Of a stretch of DNA of 64,000 nt, positions 47,850 through 58,043 are shown piece by piece (position 1 is the stretch's first letter; each line of letters opens with the position of its first letter). Source of the stretch: Candidatus Methylomicrobium oryzae. Lineage in GTDB: Bacteria > Pseudomonadota > Gammaproteobacteria > Methylococcales > Methylomonadaceae. The notes beneath the pieces are model-generated. The model was given only the letters and a program-made list of their open reading frames with translations. It ran no database searches and was not told the origin of the DNA. The DNA is taken from contig NZ_JAERVK010000001.1 in assembly GCF_016745425.1 (NCBI RefSeq), forward strand, positions 124,001 through 188,000, given 5' to 3'. The translations under genes were made by a program, and so were the position numbers.

Positions 47850-49871
47850 TTATTTTACCCGCATGCCCGGCTGTGCGCCCGCATCCGGGCTCAACACCCA
47901 CAAATCCTTGCCGCCCGGCCCCGCGGCCAGAACCATGCCTTCCGAAACGCCGAAGCGCATCTTGCGCGGCGCTAGGTTTGCAACCACAACGGTCAGTTTG
48001 CCTTCCAGGTCCGTCGGCGCATAGGCCGATTTGATGCCGGCGAAGATATTGCGGGTCTCGTCGCCGATGTCGACGGTCAGTTGCAGCAGTTTGTCCGAGC
48101 CTTCGACATGCTCGGCTTTAACGATTTTCGCGATGCGCAGGTCGACCTTCGCGAACTCGTCATAAGCGATGGCTTCCGCGATCGGCTCGCAGGTCTTGGC
48201 TTTCGGATGGCTTGGGGTTTTTTCGAGATTTTCTCTCGAGGCCTCGACGATTGCGGCGATCTTGTCCGCTTCGACGCGAGTCATCAGCGGCTTGAACGGA
48301 TTGATCGCATGGTCCAGCAAGGGACCTGCCAGATTCGGCCAAGGTTGCGGGCCGATGTTCAGGAACTCCTCGGCATTGGCCGCGAGCGAAGGCAGTACCG
48401 GGCGCAAGTAGGCGGCAAGCAGGCGGAACAGGTTTACGCCCATCGAGCAGACCGCGTGCAGTTCTTCGTCTTTGCCTTCTTCTTTCGCGATTACCCAGGG
48501 TTTCTTTTCGTCGATGTACTGGTTGGCCTTGTCCGCAAGCGCCATGATTTCGCGCATCGCCTTGCCGAATTCGCGGGTTTCGTAATGCTGCGCGATCGTC
48601 TCGTTCGCGTCGATGAAGTCCTGCCACAAGCCGGACTCCGCGCATTGCGCGGCCAGTTTGCCGTCGAAACGTTTGGCGATGAAACCGGCACAGCGGCTGG
48701 CGATATTGACGACCTTGCCGACCAGGTCTGAATTTACGCGCTGGGTGAAATCGTCAAAGTTTAGATCAATGTCGTCGACGCCGGCGCTGAGTTTCGCGGC
48801 GAAATAGTAGCGCAGGTATTCCGGATTCAGGTGGTCCAGGTAGGTACGCGCGGTAATAAAGGTGCCGCGCGATTTGGACATCTTTTCGCCGTTCACGGTC
48901 AAAAAGCCGTGCGCGAAGATCGCGCTGGGCGTTCTGAACTTGGCACCGTGCAACATCGCCGGCCAGAACAGGGCGTGGAAATAGATGATGTCTTTGCCGA
49001 TGAAATGGTACAGCTCGGCATCGCTGTCTTCGGCCCAGAATTCGTCGAAATCGATGCCCCGGTTGTTGCACAGGTTTTTAAAGCTGGCCATGTAGCCGAT
49101 CGGGGCATCGAGCCAGACATAGAAATATTTGCCGGGCGCATCCGGGATTTCGAAGCCGAAATACGGCGCATCGCGCGAAATATCCCATTGCTGGAGGCCG
49201 CCTTCGATCCATTCGGCCATTTTGTTGCGGACTTCCGGCTGGAGGTGGTCGCCGTCGTTGACCCAGTCGCTCAGCATCCCTTCGAAATCGTTCAGATTGA
49301 AGAAGTAGTGGACCGAATCCTTTTCGATCGGCTTGGCGCCGGATATCGCCGAGACCGCGTTTTTCAGTTCGGTCGGCGAATAGGTCGCGCCGCAGGCCTC
49401 GCAGTTGTCGCCGTACTGGTCGGGCGTGCCGCATTTCGGGCATTCGCCCTTGATGAAGCGGTCCGGCAGGAACATGTTTTTGACCGGATCGTAAGCCTGG
49501 GTGATCGTGCGCGAGCGGATATGGCCGGCTTCCTTCAGGCGCTGGTAAATCAATGCGGAAAATGTCCGGTTTTCCTCGGAATGGGTGCTGTGGTAGCTGT
49601 CGAAGGCGACGCCGAATTCGGTGAAATCGGCCAGATGTTCCTTACCGACCCGCGCGATCAAATCTTCCGGCGAAATGCCTTCCTTGTCCGCACGCAACAT
49701 GATCGGCGTGCCGTGGGTGTCGTCCGCGCAGACATAGCAGCATTGCTCGCCGCGCTGCTTCTGGAACCGCACCCAGATGTCGGTCTGGATATATTCGACC
49801 AGATGTCCGAGATGAATCGGGCCGTTGGCGTAAGGCAGAGCGCTGGTGACGAGTATTTTTCTATCCGACAT
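47850..49871 (-). CDS. metG: Methionine-tRNA ligase
   Basis: A 673-residue class I synthetase. The HIGH-type motif is in [14 protein letters not shown], the zinc knuckle is [18 protein letters not shown], the KMSKS motif is in [12 protein letters not shown], and the C-terminal EMAP/tRNA-binding domain starts at [14 protein letters not shown], giving the dimeric long form. The ATG at 49871 is preferred; a TTG at 49877 is also in frame. It diverges from apbC, as in E. coli. Confidence 0.96.
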   Translation of the reverse strand: MSDRKILVTSALPYANGPIHLGHLVEYIQTDIWVRFQKQRGEQCCYVCADDTHGTPIMLRADKEGISPEDLIARVGKEHLADFTEFGVAFDSYHSTHSEENRTFSALIYQRLKEAGHIRSRTITQAYDPVKNMFLPDRFIKGECPKCGTPDQYGDNCEACGATYSPTELKNAVSAISGAKPIEKDSVHYFFNLNDFEGMLSDWVNDGDHLQPEVRNKMAEWIEGGLQQWDISRDAPYFGFEIPDAPGKYFYVWLDAPIGYMASFKNLCNNRGIDFDEFWAEDSDAELYHFIGKDIIYFHALFWPAMLHGAKFRTPSAIFAHGFLTVNGEKMSKSRGTFITARTYLDHLNPEYLRYYFAAKLSAGVDDIDLNFDDFTQRVNSDLVGKVVNIASRCAGFIAKRFDGKLAAQCAESGLWQDFIDANETIAQHYETREFGKAMREIMALADKANQYIDEKKPWVIAKEEGKDEELHAVCSMGVNLFRLLAAYLRPVLPSLAANAEEFLNIGPQPWPNLAGPLLDHAINPFKPLMTRVEADKIAAIVEASRENLEKTPSHPKAKTCEPIAEAIAYDEFAKVDLRIAKIVKAEHVEGSDKLLQLTVDIGDETRNIFAGIKSAYAPTDLEGKLTVVVANLAPRKMRFGVSEGMVLAAGPGGKDLWVLSPDAGAQPGMRVK

Positions 49872-50052
49872 GGTCAATCACAGGTGAATACGAAGACAAA
49901 CAAGTCTGGTATTATCGCACAATTCACGCGCATCTTTCGAATATGGCGGCGTATGTCGGAAGTGTTGTAAAATGGGTTATATTCCGAGTAATTTAATAGG
50001 TTATTGCCTGGAAATTGTCTCGACTTCTTCATTCATTATCCGGAACGAAAAA

Positions 50053-51144
50053 ATGGCTAGCATCGAAAAGGTTGATGTCGAAAACCGCTTGAGAAGTGTT
50101 ATTGATCCGAATCACGGACTGGATCTGGTCGCCGCCAAGTCGGTCAAATCGATTGCGATCGACGGCGCGGATATAGAAGTCAGACTGGAACTCGGCTATC
50201 CCGCCAAAACCTATCTGCCGGAACTGAAAGCGTCGGTCGAGGCGCATCTGAAGGCGATGCCCGGCATCGGCAAGATCACCGTCGAAGCCGGCGTGAAGAT
50301 CATCGCGCACCAGGTGCAGCAAACTCTGAAGCCGCACAGCCAGATCAAGAACATCATTGCGGTGGCCTCCGGCAAGGGCGGGGTCGGCAAATCGACGACG
50401 GCCGTCAATTTGGCGCTGGCGCTGGCCGCGGAAGGTGCGAATGTCGGGATTCTCGACGCCGACATCTACGGCCCCAGCATTCCGACGATGCTGGGCGTAT
50501 CCGGCTATCCGGTCAGCCACGACAACAAGACGATGCAGCCGAAGATTTCCTTCGGGATTCAAACGATGTCGATCGGCTACCTGATCGATGCCGGCCAGCC
50601 GATGATCTGGCGCGGGCCGATGGCGACGAATGCGCTGCAGCAGTTATTGCGCGATACGGCCTGGGACAAGCTGGATTACCTGATCGTCGACCTGCCGCCC
50701 GGCACCGGCGACATCCAATTGACGCTGGCGCAGCAGATTCCGGTCAGCGGCGCGGTGATCGTGACCACCCCGCAGGACATCGCTTTGATCGATGCGCAGC
50801 GCGGACTCGGCATGTTCGAGAAGGTCAACGTGCCGGTACTGGGCATCGTCGAAAACATGAGCGTGCATATCTGTAGCCAGTGCGGGCATGCGGAGGCGAT
50901 TTTCGGTGAAGGCGGCGGCGCCCTGATGGCCGAAACCAACCATGTCGATTTTCTGGGCGCCTTGCCGCTGGACATCCACATCCGTCAGTTTGCCGATTCC
51001 GGCCGGCCGACCGTCGTGGCCGAACCGGACAGCCGCGCGGCCGCGATTTACCGGGAGATCGCGCGCAAAATGGCGGCGAAACTGGCGTTGAAGGCAAAGG
51101 ATTTCAGCACGCGGTTTCCGAATATCGTGATTCAGAACACTTGA
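50053..51144 (+). CDS. apbC: Fe-S cluster carrier ATPase ApbC (Mrp)
   Basis: A 363-residue P-loop protein. A DUF59-like N-terminal domain (VENRLRSVIDPNHG) precedes the ATPase, with the deviant Walker A motif ASGKGGVGKSTTAVNLALAL, the LVDLPPGTGD-like IVDLPPGTGDIQLTL block and the cluster cysteines in HICSQCGHAEAIFG. It holds and transfers Fe-S clusters. The ATG at 50053 is preferred over the frame opening at 49972 because GGAA lies before it and the family starts here. Confidence 0.93.
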   Translation: MASIEKVDVENRLRSVIDPNHGLDLVAAKSVKSIAIDGADIEVRLELGYPAKTYLPELKASVEAHLKAMPGIGKITVEAGVKIIAHQVQQTLKPHSQIKNIIAVASGKGGVGKSTTAVNLALALAAEGANVGILDADIYGPSIPTMLGVSGYPVSHDNKTMQPKISFGIQTMSIGYLIDAGQPMIWRGPMATNALQQLLRDTAWDKLDYLIVDLPPGTGDIQLTLAQQIPVSGAVIVTTPQDIALIDAQRGLGMFEKVNVPVLGIVENMSVHICSQCGHAEAIFGEGGGALMAETNHVDFLGALPLDIHIRQFADSGRPTVVAEPDSRAAAIYREIARKMAAKLALKAKDFSTRFPNIVIQNT

Positions 51145-51149
51145 GTGGC

Positions 51150-51432
51150 TGTTTGAAGACTCCGGTTTACGAACTCGCTCCTTAGAGCCTTGATGGCATC
51201 GGCCAAATGCGGAAACGGGGTCGACGGCAAACACCTCAAATCGGTGACGTCCGCGCCTTCGCTCCGGTAAGCCTCGGCGCGGCGGACGATGGCGGCGACA
51301 TCGATGTGAGGCGCCGGCAATTTCGGCGAAAATGCGCAGCTCATGGTGGCTTAGGTCCGGGCGCCGCCGGGCTTTTCCGAAAAATTCGGGCAGATCGTGC
51401 AGGGCCTCCGGCCTCCCTCGTAATTTGGCATT
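51150..51432 (-). pseudogene. Frameshifted fragment of a dihydropteroate-synthase-like (DUF6513-type) gene
   Basis: On the minus strand one frame reads RGRPEALHDLPEFFGKARRR and LSHHELRIFAEIAG, and a second frame continues with HIDVAAIVRRAEAYRSEGAD, LRCLPSTPFPHLADAIKALR. Joined, they look like one conserved segment of the dihydropteroate-synthase-like proteins that occur in methylotrophs with tetrahydromethanopterin-linked C1 metabolism. The frame break is near 51305. The rest of the gene is missing on both sides. The segment abuts the MetF-like gene. The assignment rests on recall of the family and needs a database search. Confidence 0.55.
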
Positions 51433-51434
51433 TA

Positions 51435-52184
51435 TCACTCTTTGAAGAGGTTGATACGTTCAAAATATTGATTTAAATCCACCCGGATGGGCATGAAGTA
51501 AACGTTCCAACCCTTTTCAGCCGCCAAGGCTATGACGTTATTGGCGAAGTCGACGTTCCAGCCGTATTCGGGGCGGAAATTTTTCGGGAATTTAACGTGA
51601 TTTTTCACTTCCCAATAATTCTGCGAGGCTTCCGTAATCACCGGACTGATGCCGATATAGGTTTCCAAACCGTCCATGTGTTCGGCAAAAATCTCGATCA
51701 GACGATCATCGTAGAAGGGTTGCGAAAAAAAGCTATTCGCACCCGCATCCGCCTTGCGTTGAATATAGTCGCACTCGTTTTGCAAGCCCTGCCGGTGAGG
51801 GTCGAATCCGGCATAGATATTCAGTTTCGGAAAACGGCGGCGTACCGCCCGGATCAGGTCTACCACGTCGGTATTGCAGTAAGTGCGTTTCAAACCTTCA
51901 GGCGGATCGCCGGTGACCAGCAACACGTCTTCGAGTTCGTATTGCTCGATGATCCGATACAGTTCTCCGCTTTCAATTTTAAAATCAATGGCTCGAAAAT
52001 GCGGAATAAAGCGGTGTTTCCGCCGGTCGATGCGTGCCGCAAGTTCCCAGCTGCGAATATCGAAACGCTGAATATCGGGCACGTTAACGATGTTGATGCC
52101 TCTGCCCAGGCTTTGAACAAAAGCATATTGTTTTTCAAAGGCTTCCCACGTTCTGGGTACGATTTCGAACGAGATGTTCATCAC
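51435..52184 (-). CDS. Methylenetetrahydrofolate reductase (MetF) family protein, short form
   Basis: A 249-residue TIM-barrel protein. Family points are the N-terminal glutamate in SFEIVPR, LLVTGDPP, ANSFFSQPFYDD and YIGISPV; these match the catalytic Glu, the FAD-binding Asp and the folate-binding Gln of MetF. It is about 45 residues shorter than E. coli MetF, and the N-terminus is unusually close to the first strand. Lying downstream of metE on the same strand, it probably supplies methyl-tetrahydrofolate for methionine synthesis. A divergent substrate, such as another pterin, cannot be excluded. Confidence 0.75.
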   Translation of the reverse strand: MMNISFEIVPRTWEAFEKQYAFVQSLGRGINIVNVPDIQRFDIRSWELAARIDRRKHRFIPHFRAIDFKIESGELYRIIEQYELEDVLLVTGDPPEGLKRTYCNTDVVDLIRAVRRRFPKLNIYAGFDPHRQGLQNECDYIQRKADAGANSFFSQPFYDDRLIEIFAEHMDGLETYIGISPVITEASQNYWEVKNHVKFPKNFRPEYGWNVDFANNVIALAAEKGWNVYFMPIRVDLNQYFERINLFKE

Positions 52185-52299
52185 GGACAGCGTGTGTTGT
52201 TAGTTTTTTTACGAATCGGTCAAGGAAAAGCCGAATAAAACGCATCCTCGGAAAGCCCCGGCAATAGGCCGGGGCGGTTGACAGCGGAAACGACGCGGC

Positions 52300-54594
52300 T
52301 CAGCCCGCCAGGGTGCGCAAGGTTTTGGCGGCGGCCACCATGTGGGCCAGCGCCGGTATCACCTCATTCCACTGGCGGGTTTTTAAACCGCAGTCCGGGT
52401 TGACCCACAGCCGTTCGGCGGGGATCCGTTCGGCGGCTTTGCGCATCAACGCAACGATGTGCTGTTCGCTCGGGATATTGGGCGAATGGATGTCGTACAC
52501 GCCGGGACCGATCTCGTTCGGGTATTTGAAGTGGTCGAAGGCGTCCAGCAACTCCATGTCGGAGCGTGAAGTTTCGATGGTGATGACATCGGCGTCCATG
52601 CCGGCGATCGCGGCGATGATGTCGTTGAACTCGGAATAGCACATGTGGGTGTGGATTTGGGTCTCGTCCGAAACGCCGTTGGCGGCGATGCGGAACGATT
52701 CCACCGCCCAGTCCAGGTATTCCCGCCATTGCGACTTGCGCAGCGGCAGCCCTTCGCGCAGGGCCGCCTCGTCGATTTGTATTATGCCGATACCGGCACT
52801 TTCCAGATCCAGCGTTTCCGCGCGGATGGCCAATGCCAGTTGCTTGCAGGTGACTGAGCGGGGCTGGTCGTCGCGGACGAACGACCAGTTTAGGACGGTC
52901 ACGGGGCCGGTCAACATGGCTTTCATCGGTTTGTCGGTCAGCGACTGGGCGTATTTGATCCAGTCGACGGTCATCGCCTGCGGACGGCTGATGTCGCCGA
53001 ACAGGATGGGCGGCTTGACGCAGCGCGAACCGTAGGACTGCACCCAGCCGAACCGGCTGAACGCGTAGCCGTCGAGCTGCTCGCCGAAATATTCCACCAT
53101 GTCGTTGCGCTCGGCTTCGCCGTGGACGAATACGTCTAAGCCCAACGCCTCCTGTTCGCCCACGCAGCGGGCAATCTCGGCCTGCATGGCGGTTTTGTAA
53201 CCGGCTTCATCCAATTTTCCGGACTTGAAGTTGCTGCGCGCCTGGCGAATTTCCGCGGTTTGCGGGAAAGAACCGATAGTGGTCGTGGGGAACTTGGGCA
53301 ATTTCAACAATGCGGCCTGCTTGACCGCGCGTTGGGCATAGGGGCTGTTGCGCTGCGCCAGTTGCGGAGTGATGCCTGCCAGCGCGGCCTTGACCTTAGG
53401 ATTGTTTACGCGCGGTGAATTGCGCCTCGCTTCGATAGCTGCGCGGTTGGCTTCCAGTTCGGCTTTGACCGCATCGCGCCCCCGGTTCAGGGCAACGCCC
53501 AACACGCGCAGCTCATCGAGCTTTTGTTTGGCGAAGGCGAGCCAGGGTTTGGTTTCGGCGTCGAGTTGCTGCTCGCTGTCCAAGTCGACCGGCACGTGCA
53601 GCAACGAGCACGACGGCGCGAGCCACAAGCGCCCGCCCAGGCGCCGAGCCAGCGGTTCGATCCAGTCGAGCGCGGCGTTGAGGTCGGCTTTCCAGATGTT
53701 GCGGCCATTGATGACCCCAAGCGACAAGACCTTATCCGCCGGCAGCTGCTCGATTAGCGGCTCGACGTCATCGCGGCCGTTGATGGCGTCCACGTGCAGG
53801 CCGGCCACCGGCAGGCTAGCGGCGAGTTGCCGGTTTTCCGCCAGTTGGCCGAAATAGGTGGCCAGCAGCAGTTTGATGGGGCAGGCCTGCAAGTGCTGGT
53901 AAGCCGTATTGAACGCGTTTTGCCAGGCCGCTTCCAGTTCGGTGACGAGAATCGGTTCGTCGATTTGTACCCATTCGACGCCTTCTGCCGCTAAGGTTTC
54001 CAGCAGTTCCGCATAGACCGGCAGCAGTTTGGGCAGCAGCGCGAGCTTGTCGGAATCGTCCTTGGCCTTGCCCAGCCACAGGTAGGTCACCGGGCCGATA
54101 ATGACCGGCTTGGCGGCGATTCCCTGCGCCTTGGCTTCCGCCAGTTGCTCCAGCAGGCGGGAGGCGTCGAGCTTGAATTCGGTGGCCGCGGTGAACTCGG
54201 GCACGATGTAATGGTAGTTGGTATCGAACCACTTGGTCATTTCGCCGGCGGCTACTTCGCCGCAGCACCGAGCGGGTTCGTTCGCGGGCTGCGCCGAACG
54301 GCCGCGGGCTACGCGGAAGTAGTTGTCCAGCGCGTCGCCATGGAAATTTTGCACGCGTTCGGGCAGATTGCCCAGCGTGAAGCTCATGTCCAGCACCTGG
54401 TCGTAAAAGGCGAAGTCGCCGACCGGCACCCAATCCAGTCCGGATTGCATCTGCCAGTGGTGCCGGCGCAATTGCTTGCCGAGCGCCTTCAGTTCGTCGC
54501 GCGAGGATTGGCCTTGCCAGTAAGCTTCCAAAGCGAACTTCAGCTCGCGCATCGCGCCAATGCGCGGAAAGCCTAAATTGTGAATTTTTGTCAT
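52300..54594 (-). CDS. metE: Cobalamin-independent methionine synthase
   Basis: A 764-residue enzyme that moves the methyl group of 5-methyltetrahydropteroyl-tri-L-glutamate to homocysteine without B12. Two barrel halves are visible: N-terminal [20 protein letters not shown] and [11 protein letters not shown]-terminal [35 protein letters not shown] and the zinc ligands in THMCYSEF and [11 protein letters not shown]. The ATG at 54594 follows AAAGGT; the frame opens 11 codons earlier. It diverges from metR, the classic arrangement. Confidence 0.96.
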   Translation of the reverse strand: MTKIHNLGFPRIGAMRELKFALEAYWQGQSSRDELKALGKQLRRHHWQMQSGLDWVPVGDFAFYDQVLDMSFTLGNLPERVQNFHGDALDNYFRVARGRSAQPANEPARCCGEVAAGEMTKWFDTNYHYIVPEFTAATEFKLDASRLLEQLAEAKAQGIAAKPVIIGPVTYLWLGKAKDDSDKLALLPKLLPVYAELLETLAAEGVEWVQIDEPILVTELEAAWQNAFNTAYQHLQACPIKLLLATYFGQLAENRQLAASLPVAGLHVDAINGRDDVEPLIEQLPADKVLSLGVINGRNIWKADLNAALDWIEPLARRLGGRLWLAPSCSLLHVPVDLDSEQQLDAETKPWLAFAKQKLDELRVLGVALNRGRDAVKAELEANRAAIEARRNSPRVNNPKVKAALAGITPQLAQRNSPYAQRAVKQAALLKLPKFPTTTIGSFPQTAEIRQARSNFKSGKLDEAGYKTAMQAEIARCVGEQEALGLDVFVHGEAERNDMVEYFGEQLDGYAFSRFGWVQSYGSRCVKPPILFGDISRPQAMTVDWIKYAQSLTDKPMKAMLTGPVTVLNWSFVRDDQPRSVTCKQLALAIRAETLDLESAGIGIIQIDEAALREGLPLRKSQWREYLDWAVESFRIAANGVSDETQIHTHMCYSEFNDIIAAIAGMDADVITIETSRSDMELLDAFDHFKYPNEIGPGVYDIHSPNIPSEQHIVALMRKAAERIPAERLWVNPDCGLKTRQWNEVIPALAHMVAAAKTLRTLAG

Positions 54595-54653
54595 GAATAA
54601 ATACCTTTTGTTGAATGTTTTACACATGAAGGTATTGTAATCAGAGTTATTAA

Positions 54654-54697
54654 TGAAGATAATCGATGATTTCTCATCTATTCATGAGGCTTATTCA
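54654..54697. promoter_or_regulatory. Candidate MetR-binding sites between metE and metR
   Basis: Two near matches to the MetR consensus TGAA-N5-TTCA: TGAA-gataa-TCGA at 54654-54666 and TGAG-gctta-TTCA at 54685-54697. The second ends 5 bp before the metR ATG, suitable for self-repression. Each differs from the consensus by one or two bases. Confidence 0.5.
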
Positions 54698-54702
54698 TCG
54701 AT

Positions 54703-55602
54703 ATGGAGTTGATACACTTGCGCATACTCCTGGCGCTGAAACGCCACGGCACGCTGTGCGCGGCGGCCGATACCCTGAATCTGACCCAATCGGCGCTGTC
54801 GCATCAAATCAAAAACCTGGAGCAACGCCTGGGCGTGACGCTCTGGTACAAACAGGGGCGCTCGCTGGTACTCAGCCAGGCAGGGCGTTATCTATCGGAG
54901 GTCGCCGAATCGGTCATCGCGACGGTCGATTCCGCCGAACGCCAACTCTCCCAACTGGCCGCAGGTCAAACCGGCAAGTTGACCCTAGGCATCGAATGCC
55001 ATGCCTGCTACGAGTGGTTTCGCAACATCCTGCAACCTTACTTGCGGGCCTGGCCGAAACTGACCGTGGAAGTTACCTCGCGCTACCGCTTCGAGTCGTT
55101 CGAGGCCATCCGCCAATACAAACTGGATGCGGTGTTAACTTCCGATCCGGTCGATAACGGTTTGCTGAGTTACCAGCCGCTGTTCGATTTCGAGTTGGTG
55201 TTGATCGTCGCCGACGGCCATCCGCTAGCTCAGCGCGGCGAAATAACACCGGCCGATTTGCGCGGCGAAACCGTGCTGACCTACCCGGTGGCGCGCGACC
55301 GTCTGGACATGTTCCGCAAGGTACTGCAACCCGCCGGCATCGAGCCCGCCGCTCACATCACGGTCGAGGAAACCGATATCATGCTGCAATTGGCCGCCGC
55401 CGGCCGCGGCGTCTGCCTGCTGCCGGAATGGCTGTTGGCCGACAAGCACGCCAAACTCGGACTGACCGGCTTACGCTTCGCCGGTCTGCCCATCGGCAAA
55501 ACCATGTACTTGGCCTGCCGGCATGAAGATGTCGGGTTGGAGTATTTGCGTTGGCTGGTGGAGCATGCCGCAACGGCAGTGGAAGTCGAAGCACATCGTT
55601 AA
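54703..55602 (+). CDS. metR: LysR-family regulator MetR
   Basis: A 299-residue LysR regulator. The N-terminal helix-turn-helix reads TLCAAADTLNLTQSALSHQI. The effector domain carries GIECHACYEWF, LTSDPVDNGLLSYQPLFDFE and YPVARDRLDMFRKVLQPAGI, all close to E. coli MetR, which senses homocysteine and activates metE. Divergent from metE with 108 nt between the starts. Confidence 0.9.
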   Translation: MELIHLRILLALKRHGTLCAAADTLNLTQSALSHQIKNLEQRLGVTLWYKQGRSLVLSQAGRYLSEVAESVIATVDSAERQLSQLAAGQTGKLTLGIECHACYEWFRNILQPYLRAWPKLTVEVTSRYRFESFEAIRQYKLDAVLTSDPVDNGLLSYQPLFDFELVLIVADGHPLAQRGEITPADLRGETVLTYPVARDRLDMFRKVLQPAGIEPAAHITVEETDIMLQLAAAGRGVCLLPEWLLADKHAKLGLTGLRFAGLPIGKTMYLACRHEDVGLEYLRWLVEHAATAVEVEAHR

Positions 55603-56000
55603 ATACGAATCCATCAGGGCTATGCAGGCTTCGATTTTTCTGCGCCCTCTTGAGTTGATTTCAAAAGATTTTGCAGGGTTTGATTTAGCAGCCCGGTAGG
55701 ATGCGGTGAGACACGAACCGCATCAATCGAGAAAAGAATCATATAAATTAAAATATCGACGTTTTCAATATCGGCGAGGCGCGTGGTTTTTTACGGTTAA
55801 TTTGGCCGAGCGTCGGCAATCATCTGACAGCGGTCATTGGTAATTCGAACATCTGCTCGGTATTTAACGACCCGTTGTTGCCGGTCGAGAGCTAATGTCT
55901 ATTGGCTGGTACTAAACTGAAAGCCGTCATAGAAGATGTAGGGGCGATTAACGAAGTAATCGCCCAATTTGAAGTCAAAATCACTCCGATTACGCTATCG
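55603..56000. repeat. Intergenic region with three REP-like hairpins
   Basis: No gene. A degenerate relative of the 18286 element lies at 55697-55724 (gatgcggt/accgcatc, 8 bp). A doublet follows: gggcgatta/taatcgccc at 55942-55965 and ctccgatta/taatcggag at 55984-56010, which share a CGATTA arm. The second hairpin runs into the stop codon of the desaturase gene. Confidence 0.6.
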
Positions 56001-57167
56001 CTAATCGGAGCTACGCGGGCTTGAAATATCGCAGTTCCAAGCCCCCGCCTCCGCCGGTTTCAACATTGAGGTTTTACCTACCATAATGTCGACGGCTTTG
56101 CGCAGCCTTTTGAATAACGAATCCTGGCAATACGGAATACTGTGCTTCTCGCAGAGGGCCTTAGCCTGCGGTTGCAACTTCTGATACTGGCTGAGTGGCA
56201 AATCCGGCCATAGATGATGTTCGATCTGGTAGTTCAGCCAACCATAGAGGAAGTCGTTGGCATTGGAGCCGGTCGGATAGTTGACCGAGCCGAGTATTTG
56301 GCGCAGGTAAAACTCGCCCTTGCTGTGCGCCTTTTCATCGAAGCTCATCACATCATCGCCGGCATGGTTGGGAATCATCACCACAAAGCTGTGGATGTTG
56401 GTCAAAATTTCCGCCAATACGGAATTCAATAACACACTGGTCACGGCAACACTTCCTAATGGCAGAAATAGCGCCGGCAGCAATACAAAGCGGTAAGCGA
56501 CATAGGGCAGAATGCTTTTTAACCACAAGCCTCGGCCCTGGGGAGTAAATAAACTCCAGGCGTCGATGCGGGTCATCGTGGGTGCGGGCTGATGCTGGTG
56601 CCGATATTCGTTAAGGCGTAATTCTTTGTGGGTGCGTGGGGTGTAATAGCTAAGCTTCCAAACGCCCGAGAAAAATGCCACGATCGCGTAGCGTAACCAC
56701 ATCGGTAATTTCGACTGTCGCAGCCATTCCATGTTGTGCTGGGCATTGTTGGGATCGGCCGTCTCGCCAAGGCGGTAGTGATGCAGGACGTCGTGTTCGT
56801 GGTGCCAACCCGCCGGCGTCATCCAGTCCGGCCAATCCAGAAAACGGCGGCAGCCTTTAGCGAAGCCTTTGCTTTGGTAACGCGCACTGGCGCTGTCGAT
56901 TTTGTCGTAACCGCGATGCTGGATCGGATGCGCAACTTGAGTCCAACGGGTAAAACTACCCTGACTGATCAGCAGCGCGGACACGAGATTGGGAGCTATC
57001 CATGCGGTCGCATACCCCAACAATGAACAGGCTTGGCCCCAGCGCTCCATCCGCTTCATATGGCGAAAATCTTCCGGTCCCATGTCGGCCTGCGCTTGCA
57101 GATACAGCTGTTTAATATCTTTGGCTAGCTGTTCTCGGTTGACGGTCTGGTAACTATTCAAGCTCAA
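56001..57167 (-). CDS. Membrane fatty acid desaturase
   Basis: A 388-residue protein with several membrane helices and the di-iron histidine boxes of membrane desaturases: QVAHPIQHRG, GWHHEHDVLHHY and YQIEHHLWPDLP near the C-terminus. The Q-x2-HH third box is seen in front-end and acyl-lipid desaturases. The double-bond position made cannot be told. It lies in the accessory region between REP elements and the duplicated LysR leader. Confidence 0.88.
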   Translation of the reverse strand: MSLNSYQTVNREQLAKDIKQLYLQAQADMGPEDFRHMKRMERWGQACSLLGYATAWIAPNLVSALLISQGSFTRWTQVAHPIQHRGYDKIDSASARYQSKGFAKGCRRFLDWPDWMTPAGWHHEHDVLHHYRLGETADPNNAQHNMEWLRQSKLPMWLRYAIVAFFSGVWKLSYYTPRTHKELRLNEYRHQHQPAPTMTRIDAWSLFTPQGRGLWLKSILPYVAYRFVLLPALFLPLGSVAVTSVLLNSVLAEILTNIHSFVVMIPNHAGDDVMSFDEKAHSKGEFYLRQILGSVNYPTGSNANDFLYGWLNYQIEHHLWPDLPLSQYQKLQPQAKALCEKHSIPYCQDSLFKRLRKAVDIMVGKTSMLKPAEAGAWNCDISSPRSSD

Positions 57168-57244
57168 ATTAGGTAGCCTCGCTGAAGTTCAATTGGAAAA
57201 TATTCATTTCATTTATGCAATGTTTGATTACGGAAACAAAAAAA

Positions 57245-57271
57245 AGCCCCTCGACCAGAAGTAGAGAGGCT
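57245..57271 (-). terminator. Terminator-like hairpin read on the minus strand
   Basis: Stem agcccctc/gagaggct with one mismatch (57245-57252 and 57264-57271), followed on the minus strand by eight T. It would end a transcript coming from the small secreted gene at 57597-57965, or protect the desaturase from upstream transcription. Confidence 0.65.
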
Positions 57272-57439
57272 GGATGGTTTTGATCTCAGAATCAAAGATT
57301 CCGAGACCGATCCCTTTATCCCGAAGTGAAGTTATAATCAAAAAGTCCTGAGAAGGATCGACTTCGACTGCTACGGTGTCACCCATTCAAATGGCTGATC
57401 AAACGGCTAATGAGGAGGTAACCGACGGAGTGACCACCA

Positions 57440-57602
57440 CATAAAGTGTAAGCGTCTCCTTCAAACATCGGGGATTGCATTAAACTATTAATTATCAGGA
57501 TTGAAAAGCGCGAAAATTCGCTCATACCTATCGAATTCATCGATCAATATGACCTCAAACCATAAAATTTCGCTGGATCAGTGGCGAGCCCTTGTGTCAG
57601 TT
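57440..57602 (+). repeat. First copy of a 163-bp duplicated LysR leader (truncated gene start)
   Basis: 155 of 163 bases match 58044-58206. The copy holds the upstream region and the first 18 codons of the LysR gene (MTSNHKISLDQWRALVSV), starting at ATG 57549, then breaks off. The end of the repeat provides the stop codon (TGA, 57597-57599) of the convergent small secreted gene. Confidence 0.9.
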
Positions 57603-57965
57603 AAGGAAAGATTTCAGATTGGCAAATCCTTCGCGAGCTGCTTTCAATTCTTGCGCAGCACCTGGAAAATCCGATTTTTTCGCGGCATCGCGAGCTTTTT
57701 TCAGGAGTTGTTGCACTTTGGTGCGTTCAAAGTCAAATTTGTAGTTGGCGTCCAGTTCTTTAGCTTTTTCGTTAGCGTCTTTGATTAAAGTAGCCAGTTG
57801 TTGTGCATTGCCTGCAGGAACGGCCTCTAAAGCGATTTGGATTTTGGCATCGACTTCTTTCAACGTGTCAGACACGTTAACTTTGGCTTCGGCGAAAGTT
57901 GCGCCGGAAAAGCCCAGCATGGCGAAAAACAGAGCGAATGCGATAAATACTTTCTTCAATGACAT
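57597..57965 (-). CDS. Small secreted helical protein of unknown function
   Basis: A 122-residue protein with a signal peptide (MSLKKVFIAFALFFAMLGFS, cleavage near TFAEA) and a mature part of about four amphipathic helices rich in Ala, Lys and Glu (KEVDAKIQIALEAVPAGNAQ, FERTKVQQLLKKARDAAKKS). No cysteine. I do not recognise it. It is flanked by the two copies of the LysR leader repeat, and its last codons (N, stop) lie inside copy one, so its 3' end was probably made by the rearrangement. Terminator-like hairpin at 57245. Confidence 0.7.
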   Translation of the reverse strand: MSLKKVFIAFALFFAMLGFSGATFAEAKVNVSDTLKEVDAKIQIALEAVPAGNAQQLATLIKDANEKAKELDANYKFDFERTKVQQLLKKARDAAKKSDFPGAAQELKAAREGFANLKSFLN

Positions 57966-58043
57966 GATTTAATCTCTATAAAAATAATGGGGTATTAAAA
58001 TATCTTTCAGGTATGACGTTTGACTTCCTTGTTGTCTGCTCTT

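Noticed and set aside
57228-57386. 52-codon minus-strand frame beginning MGDTVAVEVDPSQ
   Set aside because: Protein-like at first sight, but no ribosome-binding site, and its end runs through the terminator-like hairpin and T-run; too little to call a gene.
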